NCBI GenBank assembly: GCA_019358985.1
Contig: JAHHIJ010000043.1
Location: 1-49,105 of the forward strand
Length of the DNA stretch: 49,105 bases
Origin: Tolypothrix brevis GSE-NOS-MK-07-07A
GTDB taxonomy: Bacteria > Cyanobacteriota > Cyanobacteriia > Cyanobacteriales > Nostocaceae
Direction of reading: 5' to 3'
A model generated the notes under the pieces. That model searched no databases, was not told where the DNA came from, and saw only the letters and a list, made by a program, of their open reading frames with translations. The translations under genes and the position numbers were made by a program. Of this stretch, positions 9,229 through 18,220 are shown piece after piece; positions within the stretch are counted from its first letter, which is position 1; each line of letters opens with the position of its first letter.

Positions 9229-9690
9229 ATGTTTCGTAAATCGATGCTTGTATCTTTTGGTTTGGGGTGGAGCTTGCTTAACTGTGGTATCGCTCAGGCG
9301 TTACCCAACCCCATTGCAAAACCAAATTTAGTAGCGCAAAGTTATGATGATAGACCTTCTGGTCCTGCTTTTGGCAACGTAAGGACAAGAGGTGCAGTAG
9401 TCCTCAGTAATGGCACTCTTGCTCGTAGCTTAGGAGCAATATCATCAAGCCTGCTTGATACAGGAGCATATGAGGTAGAATTTCCACAAGATGTAAGCAA
9501 TTGCATCTACAATGCAACTCTTGGAGAACCTGGTCTAGAAAATCCGGAAACAGGAGAGATTGTAGTGGGGCTGCGCCGTGGTAATCCGAACGCTGTGTTT
9601 GTTGGAACATTTAACAGCAGTGGAGAAAGCGCCAACAAAGGATTCCATTTAACAGTTACTTGCCCGGTAAATCGTGGTGGGTATCGGTAA
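9229..9690 (+). CDS. Small exported protein of unknown function
   Basis: The ATG at 9229 is chosen because AAGAAGGAGA (9212-9221) lies just upstream at good spacing; an in-frame TTG at 9223 sits inside that zone. The 153-residue product has a typical signal peptide, MFRKSMLVSFGLGWSLLNC, ending near AQALPNP, and a mature domain of about 125 residues with two cysteines (SNCIYNATLGEPG and TVTCPVN) that may form a disulfide. I do not recognise the family. It is probably periplasmic or secreted, and is monocistronic behind the repeat-rich spacer. Confidence 0.85.
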   Translation: MFRKSMLVSFGLGWSLLNCGIAQALPNPIAKPNLVAQSYDDRPSGPAFGNVRTRGAVVLSNGTLARSLGAISSSLLDTGAYEVEFPQDVSNCIYNATLGEPGLENPETGEIVVGLRRGNPNAVFVGTFNSSGESANKGFHLTVTCPVNRGGYR

Positions 9691-9720
9691 ACCGTAAGCC
9701 AGCACTTGATATAAAACCCT

Positions 9721-9792
9721 GTAGAGACGTTACATCGCTCAACGCTCTTAACCCGCGCACGCGAGTGGCTCCGTTACATGTAACGTCTCTAC
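9721..9792. repeat. Hairpin repeat interrupted by a 37-base insertion
   Basis: Arms GTAGAGACGTTACAT (9721-9735) and ATGTAACGTCTCTAC (9778-9792) are perfectly complementary. Between them lie 37 bases (9736-9772) followed by a second GTTACAT (9773-9779), duplicating the GTTACAT at 9729-9735. Removing one GTTACAT and the insert restores an ordinary hairpin of the family, so this looks like one small repeat inserted into another with a 7-base duplication. Confidence 0.8.
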
Positions 9793-9819
9793 AATATAGG
9801 CAATAAACCTGATATTATA

Positions 9820-10707
9820 TCAAGAACTAAAAGCGAATAATTTTCTTATTTTTGCACCTATGTACGATCGCCTGATTTTGGCATCTTTCAAAAGAAAGAT
9901 AAAATCTTTGAGGGAGATTTTTTCTTTTTTAACAAACTCCATTGGTTTAAATTGAAAAAACGTTTTTTGACTATACCAAGTCATTAACATTTTCTTTTCT
10001 AAAAAGATAAAAGGTGTTTGATTAGCAAATTTTAAGTTTGATTTTAAATGAGTAGGAAAAACATCATAAACAGCAGAAAATGCTTCTGTAATTATGGCGA
10101 TGCCGGAAGTTTTCAGCATAGAGTTAATATCTCTAATAGCGGTAATAGGGTCAGTCAAGTGTTCTAAAACTTCAAAAGAAAGCACAACATCATATTGAGA
10201 TGTCAGACAAGAATTATAATCAGAGATAAGATTTACGCGCTCGCCTATCAAATCGTAATGGGCAAACCGCTTTGTCGCAAATTCGTATGTTTTACTTCCA
10301 GGGATATCAAAATAGTTAATTTTAAATCCATTATTAACAAGTTCTAAAGAATCATTGCCGGTGCCATCACCTAACATGAGAATTGTTAAATCATCAAGTG
10401 TGCGATTATTCTTTTGGGCGTATAAACGAATCCTTTCAATCGCCTGTTGAATCCAAAGCTGTCTTTCTTGTGTTGCCCAAAAAACCATAGTCTCAATTAT
10501 TAATCCATGTCCTTCTTTGTAGAGTTTTTCCATCTTGTCATCATATTGATGGGGAGTTACTCCAAAATGCTTTGCTTCTTGAATTACGGTGCCTTCACCT
10601 ATAGCCTGCATCCACACTCTATGTTCTACTTCCTGTCTGGGTAAATCGGTAAAATTAACTAGTTCATCAACAATTTCTTGATAACTGGAAGGAAGTTTAA
10701 TGTTCAT
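9820..10707 (-). CDS. SAM-dependent methyltransferase at the end of the polysaccharide cluster
   Basis: A 295-residue class I methyltransferase: motif I is ILMLGDGTGNDSLELV (about residues 105-120), the acidic end of strand 2 is INYFDIPGS, and the post-motif region reads YDVVLSFEVLEHLTDP, typical of Methyltransf_11/23-type enzymes. The substrate is unknown; lying last in a polysaccharide locus, it may methylate a sugar or lipid-linked intermediate. About 100 residues before the fold (YQEIVDELVNFTDLPRQEVE) form a helical extension. The gene is 191 bases from its upstream neighbour, with two hairpin repeats between, so it may be transcribed separately. Confidence 0.88.
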   Translation of the reverse strand: MNIKLPSSYQEIVDELVNFTDLPRQEVEHRVWMQAIGEGTVIQEAKHFGVTPHQYDDKMEKLYKEGHGLIIETMVFWATQERQLWIQQAIERIRLYAQKNNRTLDDLTILMLGDGTGNDSLELVNNGFKINYFDIPGSKTYEFATKRFAHYDLIGERVNLISDYNSCLTSQYDVVLSFEVLEHLTDPITAIRDINSMLKTSGIAIITEAFSAVYDVFPTHLKSNLKFANQTPFIFLEKKMLMTWYSQKTFFQFKPMEFVKKEKISLKDFIFLLKDAKIRRSYIGAKIRKLFAFSS

Positions 10708-10808
10708 AGTTTTGTAGCGCTAAGTTCAATTACATTGTAGCTGGGACGCTTAGATTAGCCTAATATCATGTCCGTTTAATTAACAGTAAGAAAAACATAG
10801 TAACCGTC

Positions 10809-10870
10809 GTAGAGACGTTCCGGCGGAACATCTTTACATTCGTAGAGACGTTCCGCCGGAACGTCTTTAC
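10809..10870. repeat. Two tandem hairpin repeats, TTCCG-core type
   Basis: Two 29-base copies (10809-10837 and 10842-10870) are separated by four bases. The first has core GACGTTCCGGCGGAACATC, the second GACGTTCCGCCGGAACGTC; both end CTTTAC. They lie between the flippase and methyltransferase genes. Confidence 0.9.
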
Positions 10871-10898
10871 ATAATACGTGATATAAGCGCCTTTATTT

Positions 10899-12284
10899 TT
10901 AAGTCCTCAAAATTTGTAAATAGCCGACAAGAGTATTTCTCTCTTTAGTTGATAATAGTGGAAGCAGTAGCAACAAGCAAGACAGGTAACGAGCTGAACC
11001 AGGTAATGTACTTAAAACTAAAACAGCGATGGTGATGCCATACCAAATAAGAGCTTTAGTGTAATTTAAATTGCCCAATTCTTTGACTATATATATATGA
11101 AGTAGTAGGTAACTAGCTAATGCACATATTTCAGCCCAGCCATAACCAACTATTCCTATTTGTGGTACTAGCAAAAATGCACCACCGGCAAAAAGTGCGA
11201 CATGAGCTGCATGAAACCAAGCAACTGATAAATTTTTACCCAGCAGATAAAGTACTGAGCAATGGAGATTGAAGATGGAATTGGAAAGATAGCCAACAGC
11301 AATATATGGAAAGACTTGCAGCACTGGAGTCCAATTTTTCCCAAAAATCAGTAATAATACCATCGGACCGAGTAGCGCAAAACCTGCCAATGGAACGCCA
11401 ACTGCTAACGCTTGCAAACGCATTCCCTCTTCAATACTATGACGCAGGCGAGTTTTGTCATTTTCGAGTTTAGCAAGCGCTGCCATAGCTAAACGCCAAG
11501 TTACTGACTTAGCAAAACAAAGCATTTCTACTAAACGAATGGCAAGAGAAACAAAACCCACAGCTTCAGCGCCGGCGAAACGTCCGACAATGACTGGATT
11601 GACAAGCGATCGCAATTGCCATAACCAAGTTGAACTAGAATAGCTTAAGCCATACTTCAGCATCTCCCGAATTAAACTTGGCTTCCAGCACAAGCGCGGA
11701 CGAAGTTTAGTACTCGAATAAGTCAGCGCAACCATGCTGATTTGCTGAAGCCACAAACCAGCAGTTGGTGCCCAAGCACCAGCTCCTTGATGCGCTAGTG
11801 GCAGGGCGATTGCATAGTAGCTAATTTGACTGATTAACTCAATATATGCCACACGCTGAAAATTTAAGTCGCGATCGAGTTTAATTGTTAAAGGTATATT
11901 TAACAATGATAAAGGTACAGTCAAACCCAAAGCCCCCAAAAACGGTGCTGCTTCTGGAAGGTTAAGCATTTGGGCGATAACATGTTGCCCTAATACCAAA
12001 GTCAGCGCAAAAGTTCCACCAAAACATAGCAATAGAGTAAACGCTTGGTCATAATCTTCTTGTTCTGGGTTGCTGGTTTTGCGTAATAAATAAACATCCA
12101 AACCCCATACACCCAAACCGCCTATAAAGCTGACAATTCCATAACCTACTCCATACAATCCGTATTGGGTAGGTCCAATAACTCTCGTAATAAATATTAC
12201 TCCTATCAGACTGAGTAATATTCCCAGAGCTTGTCTTATAACCAATAAAGCTCCACCCTTAATTACTTGATTACGCAGTCCCAC
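10899..12284 (-). CDS. Wzx-type polysaccharide flippase
   Basis: A 461-residue integral membrane protein with about 12 hydrophobic segments, starting GLRNQVIKGGALLVIRQALGILLSLIGVIFITRVIGPTQYGLYG in register with the MATE/PST (RfbX) superfamily. Such proteins move undecaprenyl-linked repeat units across the cytoplasmic membrane for Wzy polymerisation. The start is a GTG with GGAGT five bases upstream, which supports it over internal ATGs. It shares the cluster with a Wzy-like protein and a Wzc-like co-polymerase, giving a complete export/polymerisation set. Confidence 0.92.
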   Translation of the reverse strand: MGLRNQVIKGGALLVIRQALGILLSLIGVIFITRVIGPTQYGLYGVGYGIVSFIGGLGVWGLDVYLLRKTSNPEQEDYDQAFTLLLCFGGTFALTLVLGQHVIAQMLNLPEAAPFLGALGLTVPLSLLNIPLTIKLDRDLNFQRVAYIELISQISYYAIALPLAHQGAGAWAPTAGLWLQQISMVALTYSSTKLRPRLCWKPSLIREMLKYGLSYSSSTWLWQLRSLVNPVIVGRFAGAEAVGFVSLAIRLVEMLCFAKSVTWRLAMAALAKLENDKTRLRHSIEEGMRLQALAVGVPLAGFALLGPMVLLLIFGKNWTPVLQVFPYIAVGYLSNSIFNLHCSVLYLLGKNLSVAWFHAAHVALFAGGAFLLVPQIGIVGYGWAEICALASYLLLHIYIVKELGNLNYTKALIWYGITIAVLVLSTLPGSARYLSCLLLLLPLLSTKERNTLVGYLQILRT

Positions 12285-12299
12285 AGTTACTCCAAAAAG

Positions 12300-12390
12300 C
12301 GATTAGGTATTAGGAATTGGGCATTGGGCATGGGTAATGAGGAATAATTCTTTTTCTAATTCCCATTCCCTAATCCCTAGTGCCTAATCC
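12300..12390. repeat. Short low-complexity inverted repeat region
   Basis: TTAGGAATTGGGCATTGGGCATGGG and related heptamer-like units are followed by their near complement (ATTCCCATTCCCTAATCCC...GCCTAATCCC). This is typical short tandemly repeated sequence of filamentous cyanobacteria and sits between two cluster genes. Confidence 0.6.
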
Positions 12391-12391
12391 C

Positions 12392-13342
12392 TTAAAATGA
12401 CAAACGCCGACGTAAAGCACGATTAAACGATCGCACTTTTTCATAACCTTCAGATCCCAGCCATTCTAGTGCGGCGATGGCTACACTCAAACGCATAAAC
12501 CAAGGTCGTAAAAGTAGTTGCGGATAGTTAGCTAAGGCTAAGTTGCGATAATGTGCCGCTTGTTGGAAATCTTTGTTATCTATAGACCTCCAAGCAAGAA
12601 AGACATACAATCTTCCATAACTTTGCGGTCTTAAATACAATACTTCTGTTGGCAAAGTTCGATATGTTTTCTCAATCAATTGCCGGAAACCTTCTAACAT
12701 CGACTGACAATCTTTTGATTTATTATTAGGATGCTGTCGATATCTCACCAAAGGTTCTTTTATCACTGCATAGTAATAACGAGAGGCGATTCTAATCCAC
12801 ATATCCACATCTTCGATGTAGCTATTTTCATCAAATAACCCAAGAGTTTCAAAACAAGAACGGCGAATCATCGGTGAACTTCCACAACAAACCGAGCTAT
12901 CGCATGTTTCAAAAACCTTTTTGTAGACATCACCTTCTTCTGTGTGTCTCATAACTATGCCTGTGAGCTTACCACTTTCATCCATGTAAGCTGTCCAAGC
13001 ATCAACTAGACCAACTAAAAGATTATTATCTAAACAATTTGCTTGTTTTTCTAACTTAGTTGGTTCCCAAATATCATCAGCATCTAAAAAGGCAATATAC
13101 TCACCTTGAGATTCAGTAATTCCTTTATTTCGTGCCGCAGCCGTACCTTGATTTTCCTGGGAAATAACTTTGATTCTGGGGTCAGTTATTTGAGAACCCC
13201 ATTCCACGATTTCATCGGAACTACCATCATTAACAATCAATACTTCAAAATCAGTCAAAGTTTGCTGCAAGACGCTCTCCACGGTTTCTCGGAGGTATTT
13301 CATTGCATTATATGCGGGAACAACAACAGATACTTTTGGCAT
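12392..13342 (-). CDS. Family 2 glycosyltransferase
   Basis: From the ATG at 13342 (preceded by GAGAGA) the 316-residue protein begins MPKVSVVVPAYNAMKYLRET, the GT-A start of GT2 enzymes. FEVLIVNDGSSDE and YIAFLDADDIWEP carry the nucleotide- and metal-binding Asp residues, with the DADD motif as DXD. An ED motif (NSYIEDVDMWIRIA) supplies the probable base. The upstream extension to 13384 lacks similarity and is not used. It is clearly paralogous to the next gene upstream (13406-14392), sharing EPLVRYRQHP, RRSCFE and the C-terminal layout. Confidence 0.9.
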   Translation of the reverse strand: MPKVSVVVPAYNAMKYLRETVESVLQQTLTDFEVLIVNDGSSDEIVEWGSQITDPRIKVISQENQGTAAARNKGITESQGEYIAFLDADDIWEPTKLEKQANCLDNNLLVGLVDAWTAYMDESGKLTGIVMRHTEEGDVYKKVFETCDSSVCCGSSPMIRRSCFETLGLFDENSYIEDVDMWIRIASRYYYAVIKEPLVRYRQHPNNKSKDCQSMLEGFRQLIEKTYRTLPTEVLYLRPQSYGRLYVFLAWRSIDNKDFQQAAHYRNLALANYPQLLLRPWFMRLSVAIAALEWLGSEGYEKVRSFNRALRRRLSF

Positions 13343-13405
13343 ATTTTTATCTCTCGAATTGTCTACTTTGGTAATTAATACCAAATCTTAAATTGCTGTT
13401 TTTTC

Positions 13406-14392
13406 TTAAGTCCGCGCAGGGGGACTTTCTTTCTGTAGCTGCGAATGGAATTCGCTACGCCGCATTCTTTGCACAAGCGATCGCATTCTGTCATAAGTTC
13501 GCGATCCCAGTCGTTTTAGCAGTGCCAAAGCAATACTTTGACGAATGAAATCCCAAGATAAAATTAGTTGTGGATGATGAGCGATCGCTTGATTATTATA
13601 ATGAATTGCTTGTTCAAAATCCTTATTATTAATCGCTCTCCAAGCTAAATAAAGATTAACGCGACCATATCCTTTCTCTCTTAAAGGTAGTAATTCAGTG
13701 GGTACAAATTCAAAAGCTTGTTCTATAATTGTCCGAAAAGCTTCTAAAGTTTCTTTACAGTTAGTAGACTTACTTTGAGGATGCTGTCGATAACGAACCA
13801 AAGGTTCTTTTATTGCTGCAAATTCATAACGAGCCACAAGACGAATCCACATATCTAAGTCTTCGAGATAAGGTAAATCTGGATTAAATAATCCCACATT
13901 TTCAAAACAACTGCGACGAATCAAAGGTGTACTGTCACAGCAACAAACTGGTTTAAATTGCACAAGTTGTTTCCAAACATCACCTTCAGCATAAGAAACA
14001 ATTATTCTTCCTGTAGATTTACCTTTTTGGTTAATTAAAATCGTCCAGGTATCTACTAAACCGATTGAGGGATTTTGTTCTAAAAATCGTACTTGCTTTT
14101 CTATTTTGGTTGGTTCCCATAAATCATCAGCATCTAAAAGCGCGATATATTCACCTTTAGCGGCAGCAATACCTGTATTTCTGGCAACAGATGAACCTTG
14201 ATTTTTTTGGTAAATTACTCTCACTCGTGGATCTGTGATTTGCGTTGCCCATCCCGCAGTTCCATCGGAACTACCATCATCAACTATTAATACCTCAAAG
14301 TCATAAAAAGTCTGTTTGAAAACGCTCTCTATTGTTTCTGGAAGATAAGTAAGAGCATTGTAAGCCGGGATAATTACAGAAACTTTAGGCAT
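13406..14392 (-). CDS. Family 2 glycosyltransferase, paralogue of its neighbour
   Basis: The ATG at 14392 follows a strong GGAGGGTTTTAT, so it is preferred to an upstream ATG at 14479 that would overlap the previous gene by 73 bases. The 328-residue product begins MPKVSVIIPAYNALTYLPET and has FEVLIVDDGSSDG, LLDADDLWEP (DXD) and LPYLEDLDMWIRLV. Its architecture matches the neighbour at 12392-13342 along the whole length, indicating tandem duplication followed by divergence. Each probably adds a different sugar to the lipid-linked repeat unit; specificities cannot be read from sequence. Confidence 0.92.
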   Translation of the reverse strand: MPKVSVIIPAYNALTYLPETIESVFKQTFYDFEVLIVDDGSSDGTAGWATQITDPRVRVIYQKNQGSSVARNTGIAAAKGEYIALLDADDLWEPTKIEKQVRFLEQNPSIGLVDTWTILINQKGKSTGRIIVSYAEGDVWKQLVQFKPVCCCDSTPLIRRSCFENVGLFNPDLPYLEDLDMWIRLVARYEFAAIKEPLVRYRQHPQSKSTNCKETLEAFRTIIEQAFEFVPTELLPLREKGYGRVNLYLAWRAINNKDFEQAIHYNNQAIAHHPQLILSWDFIRQSIALALLKRLGSRTYDRMRSLVQRMRRSEFHSQLQKESPPART

Positions 14393-14406
14393 ATAAAACC
14401 CTCCAT

Positions 14407-15579
14407 TTAATAAGTTTGTTTTGATTGTGCAATCGTTTCTAAAATCGCATCGCGGTAGCTTAATGTCACCGCATCCCAACTGAAGCGCATAGCGTTCAGT
14501 CGTGGTTGTATTTCTGTTTTTGAATCGAGAACTTTTGCCAGTGCAGCCGCGTAAATATCTAGGTTAGTTACGTCACATAATATCCCACCGTCAGCGACAA
14601 TGTAACGCCGCATTTCGTCGTCAGTAGCCACCACAGGTAAACCACTTGCCATTGCTTCTATATAAGCTAATCCGAATGGCTCATCAATAGAAGGGAGAGT
14701 GAATACATCTGCACTGCGATAGATTTCTGGCATTCGCTCATAGGGAAATGTGCAGATAGCGAAGCGTTGGGTACTGAGTAACTTATCACCGAGAGATTGA
14801 AAGTAAGAGCGATCGCATCCATCACCACACAATAAAAGGCTAGCGTGGGGTAGTCGCGCTACTGCTTGCATTGCAAGTTCAATGCGTTTATGGCTATTGC
14901 GCTTTAAAGAAGCGACACACAATATGATTGGTTTCACCAAATTAAAATCGATGGCACCACCTAAGGGTGTAAATTGATCAAGATCTACACCGTTAGGAAT
15001 AACATTAACAACTTGCTTCGGTTTTTGACTATGAACAAAATCTGCCATTGCTTGGGAAAAAACCACCAAGCGATCGGGTTGAAAACGCAGGTTGCGTTTT
15101 AATGAACGTCCATCCCCCATTAATCCCACATGTTCGGTAAAAAGAATCGGTGTACCAATTAAAGCTCTAACAAAAGCCGCCATCCCTAACCCACCATAAT
15201 CATTACAGGGAAATATCACATCTGCGCGGCGACGTAATAAGTGAAAAGCACAAGGTAGAAAATTGGTAAGATGTTCGATAACGATTTCCGGATGAGTTGC
15301 AAATCGATGCACTAACGATGCAATTAACGGATGTCGTACCGCACTATAAGCTTGAACGCGAGAAATACCACCAGTTGGATGACAAAAAGAACCGCAGTCA
15401 GATCCACTTAACAGTTCAACGTCAAAGTAAGCACTCAATCGCTTGGTTAATTCTATCGCAAAAATCTCAGATCCACCACTCCAATTAATTCCCGCACTCG
15501 GATGAACCAACACAACTCTATGACGCCTTTCATGTGGCGTTGTTGCGGCATTATTAGTATCAACTATTTGCTGGCTCAT
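14407..15579 (-). CDS. Family 4 glycosyltransferase
   Basis: A 390-residue GT-B enzyme. The N-terminal domain contains HPSAGINWSGGSEIFAIELTKRL, and the C-terminal Rossmann domain has PIILCVASLKRNSHKRIELA, LLLCGDGCD and the GT4 donor-site motif ADVFTLPSIDEPFGLAYIEAMASGLPVVATD, whose first Glu of the EX7E pair lies in DEPFGLAYIE. It transfers a sugar from an NDP donor, probably in repeat-unit assembly. Fourteen bases separate it from the GT2 gene downstream, consistent with one transcript. Confidence 0.92.
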   Translation of the reverse strand: MSQQIVDTNNAATTPHERRHRVVLVHPSAGINWSGGSEIFAIELTKRLSAYFDVELLSGSDCGSFCHPTGGISRVQAYSAVRHPLIASLVHRFATHPEIVIEHLTNFLPCAFHLLRRRADVIFPCNDYGGLGMAAFVRALIGTPILFTEHVGLMGDGRSLKRNLRFQPDRLVVFSQAMADFVHSQKPKQVVNVIPNGVDLDQFTPLGGAIDFNLVKPIILCVASLKRNSHKRIELAMQAVARLPHASLLLCGDGCDRSYFQSLGDKLLSTQRFAICTFPYERMPEIYRSADVFTLPSIDEPFGLAYIEAMASGLPVVATDDEMRRYIVADGGILCDVTNLDIYAAALAKVLDSKTEIQPRLNAMRFSWDAVTLSYRDAILETIAQSKQTY

Positions 15580-15605
15580 AATTTTTATGTTCTTAATAAT
15601 TAATT

Positions 15606-15699
15606 CGTAGTGAGCGCTTCAGCGCTCTCCTTACCCCTAATACAATGAGAGTAATAATTCAAAGAGATATTTATTGAAAGCGCTGAAGCACTGACTACG
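15606..15699. repeat. Hairpin repeat of a second family (CGTAGTGAG ends)
   Basis: CGTAGTGAGCGCTTCAGCGC (15606-15625) is matched in reverse by GCGCTGAAGCACTGACTACG (15680-15699), enclosing about 55 bases. Its right end overlaps the last codons of the acyltransferase gene and supplies that gene's TAG stop. Related elements are at 33108-33164 and 33867-33923. Confidence 0.8.
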
Positions 15700-16768
15700 T
15701 TGTCGCTAATTTTGGTTTAAAAATTGAAATTAATGGTTTCTCAATATAAGAATAAACAGCACATCCAAATAAAAGAGCTATGAAACCAATTATCAACCCC
15801 AGTATATTTAAAATCAAAATATTTTGAGTAATATCAGGAGCAACTTTCAGGAGAAACTTGGTAATATTATTGATCACAAAACCGTGCATTAAATAAATAG
15901 AATATGATGCATTTCCTATATAAATCAAAAATTTATTTACATCGACATGTTTCCTCATTTCTAAAGATGTAGAGCCAACTACCAAAAGCATCGAAGGAAT
16001 ACCAAAGGAAATTACAGACGATATATCTACAAGTTTGTAGTAATAATTGATTGCTCCTAAAGTATATAAAAAAGCCCCTAGACAAATTAAAGTCATTTCT
16101 TGAGGAATTTTATGTTTAGATACAATGTAAGCTGCTAGGCAACCGAGAAAAAACTCTAGATTATGTTCGTTCAAAAGAAAATTAAGCATAAAGCTGTCTT
16201 TCGGCAAATCGAAAACACCAATAAAATGTGCAAATGTCAATAATAACCATGCGAAAATTATGGGAAAACATAATTTTGGTTTTAAGCCAATTAATAAAGC
16301 AAATATGATATAAAAGAAAACTTCAAAGCTCAATGTCCAGCTAACACCGAGAAAGCTGCTTGAGAGAATTTCTTGTCTTTGAGGAAATAAGATAAAAGCT
16401 TTGAATATTTCTAGAATATTTCTCTTTCCGGTGTCAGGATCATAAGCAAAGAATAAAGAAGCAGATAACTTGAGCGTCAAAACTACCCAATAAATCGGGT
16501 AAATTCGGGTAACTCGCTTAATAACAAATGACTTTAGCTTGCTTCTATTCCCAATATCTGATTGGTGAATATATAAGATAATAAATCCACTTAAGACAAA
16601 GAAGAAATCTACACCTGAGCCACCAAAATTAAAGATTTTTCCAAAAAAGTCTTTTTGAAAATTTTGATTAAAGATCAAGTCGCAGTGAGCAAGTATTACC
16701 ATGACTGCGGCAAGTCCTCGAAACACCTGGAGGAGATTTAGTTTTTGATGTTTTGTAGCTTTTTGCAT
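15695..16768 (-). CDS. Acyltransferase 3 family membrane protein
   Basis: A 357-residue protein with about 10 membrane segments and the family start LNLLQVFRGLAAVMVILAHCDL, where the RG and H are conserved (R/H motif), followed by SGVDFFFVLSGFIILYIH. Acyltransferase-3 proteins move acetyl or other acyl groups onto sugars at the membrane, so it probably O-acetylates the exopolysaccharide or its precursor. The SGNH domain present in some relatives is absent. The stop codon lies within a hairpin repeat (15606-15699). Eleven bases separate it from the Wzy-like gene upstream. Confidence 0.92.
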   Translation of the reverse strand: MQKATKHQKLNLLQVFRGLAAVMVILAHCDLIFNQNFQKDFFGKIFNFGGSGVDFFFVLSGFIILYIHQSDIGNRSKLKSFVIKRVTRIYPIYWVVLTLKLSASLFFAYDPDTGKRNILEIFKAFILFPQRQEILSSSFLGVSWTLSFEVFFYIIFALLIGLKPKLCFPIIFAWLLLTFAHFIGVFDLPKDSFMLNFLLNEHNLEFFLGCLAAYIVSKHKIPQEMTLICLGAFLYTLGAINYYYKLVDISSVISFGIPSMLLVVGSTSLEMRKHVDVNKFLIYIGNASYSIYLMHGFVINNITKFLLKVAPDITQNILILNILGLIIGFIALLFGCAVYSYIEKPLISIFKPKLATT

Positions 16769-16779
16769 GAAAAATCTCT

Positions 16780-18210
16780 TTAATAAGCTTTGGTGAATAA
16801 AGGAGTTTTTGGTTGAAGTTTATGCCAATTCCAATCAGCAACTGCTGATACAGTCCACCAGTAAAAGAATAGAGTGGTATGAGTCCAAATATTTTCGGTA
16901 ATCATCCCCACAGGGATAGCTAAAAAAACAGCTAAAAGAGTTAGACAAAAGTCATGTTGAGCGGTGCCGTTAGGTGTATCTTTAATTAAGCGGATCAAAC
17001 GCACAATTTGAGCTAGGAAAAAGGCAATGAAACTCACCATACCGACAATTCCTTGTTCTACCAAAGTTCGGATATAATCATTGTGGGGAAGAAATCCATT
17101 ACCAGCTACTTGTTTGCTCAACCCCAAACCATAACCTAAGATTGGGTATTCTTGCCAAGCTTTTAGTAGTATATACCATTGAGAAAGTCGCCAGTTGAAG
17201 CTGTTATTATCGCCTTGTGATAAGAGAATTGCTCGCGATATATCTATATCTGGATTGAGAAGTGGTGTATTCGCAATTGATGCCAAACGTTCTTGTCCGA
17301 ATTCGGTACTAGCAAATAAGCCGATGACAATTGCTAAAAAAACTATACCACCAAGTAACTTGATAATATTTAATTTTGGCGAAATCAAAACTAGTACAAA
17401 AACGGCAAGCATGAGCAAGCTAAATAAAGCTTTAGTACTCACATAAAAAAATGCCAGCAGGGACAGCAATATCAGCCAACGCCAACGTTGTTTTGAGTGA
17501 CTGAATTTCCACCAAGTAAGACCAATGAACAGCAATAAAAAGGTGGCGAAGGTGTTCGGATGACCCAAGGTTCCGTTAATGCGAGAGGCTTTTTCAAATG
17601 AAACTTGATCACCTCCCCCAAACGCAAATATTGACGGTAAAAGCGAAGGCGGTAAAACTGTCTGCATCAATGCTACTGTGAGGGGAAAGATCAGCGCTAA
17701 TAGTAAAGCAGAAACAATTTTTTCTGGATGAAGTCGGTCTTTAAGCTGCATGACTATCAGGTAGACCATCAGCCAGGAAAAAATACGTACCCATTCGCGA
17801 ATACTGTCTGACAAAAAGGCAGCATTTAGCCCCAGTCCTCCCAAAGGCAAAAGTATCACCCATAAGCCTTGTAGGGCTACCCAAGCGGCAAATAACCACC
17901 AAAATTTATTGGTGCGTACAGTTTGTCCTGTCAGTAACATTACTGTGACATAAAGTATAGTCAGGGCATCTAGACCAATGGCAAACGCGGCTGGTAGCTG
18001 TTGACCAGAAAACGGATCTAAAGCCGATCGCAAGATTAATAGACCGAGTACAGCTTGCTCAAAGAAGGAAAAAAAGCAGATAATTGCTGCGATCGCTCCG
18101 AAAGCTACACCCAGATAAAAGGGTTGAGCACCTGCAGCGAAGCCTACAACTATACCAGTTGCTACGCCCAGGAAGCTAATCAATAGTGCCGAACCTTGAT
18201 TATTCAGCAT
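16780..18210 (-). CDS. O-antigen ligase / Wzy-like polymerase
   Basis: The ATG at 18210 is taken as start (MLNNQGSALLISFLG) because it follows the upstream stop by 10 bases; the longer frame would overlap the previous gene. The 476-residue product has about 12 membrane segments and the Wzy_C/WaaL signature ILGYGLGLSK...GFLPHNDYIRTLVEQGIVG, with the His and Glu expected near the active site. In this locus it most likely polymerises lipid-linked repeat units rather than ligating O-antigen, but sequence alone does not separate the two roles. Confidence 0.88.
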   Translation of the reverse strand: MLNNQGSALLISFLGVATGIVVGFAAGAQPFYLGVAFGAIAAIICFFSFFEQAVLGLLILRSALDPFSGQQLPAAFAIGLDALTILYVTVMLLTGQTVRTNKFWWLFAAWVALQGLWVILLPLGGLGLNAAFLSDSIREWVRIFSWLMVYLIVMQLKDRLHPEKIVSALLLALIFPLTVALMQTVLPPSLLPSIFAFGGGDQVSFEKASRINGTLGHPNTFATFLLLFIGLTWWKFSHSKQRWRWLILLSLLAFFYVSTKALFSLLMLAVFVLVLISPKLNIIKLLGGIVFLAIVIGLFASTEFGQERLASIANTPLLNPDIDISRAILLSQGDNNSFNWRLSQWYILLKAWQEYPILGYGLGLSKQVAGNGFLPHNDYIRTLVEQGIVGMVSFIAFFLAQIVRLIRLIKDTPNGTAQHDFCLTLLAVFLAIPVGMITENIWTHTTLFFYWWTVSAVADWNWHKLQPKTPLFTKAY

Positions 18211-18220
18211 TCTTACTACC

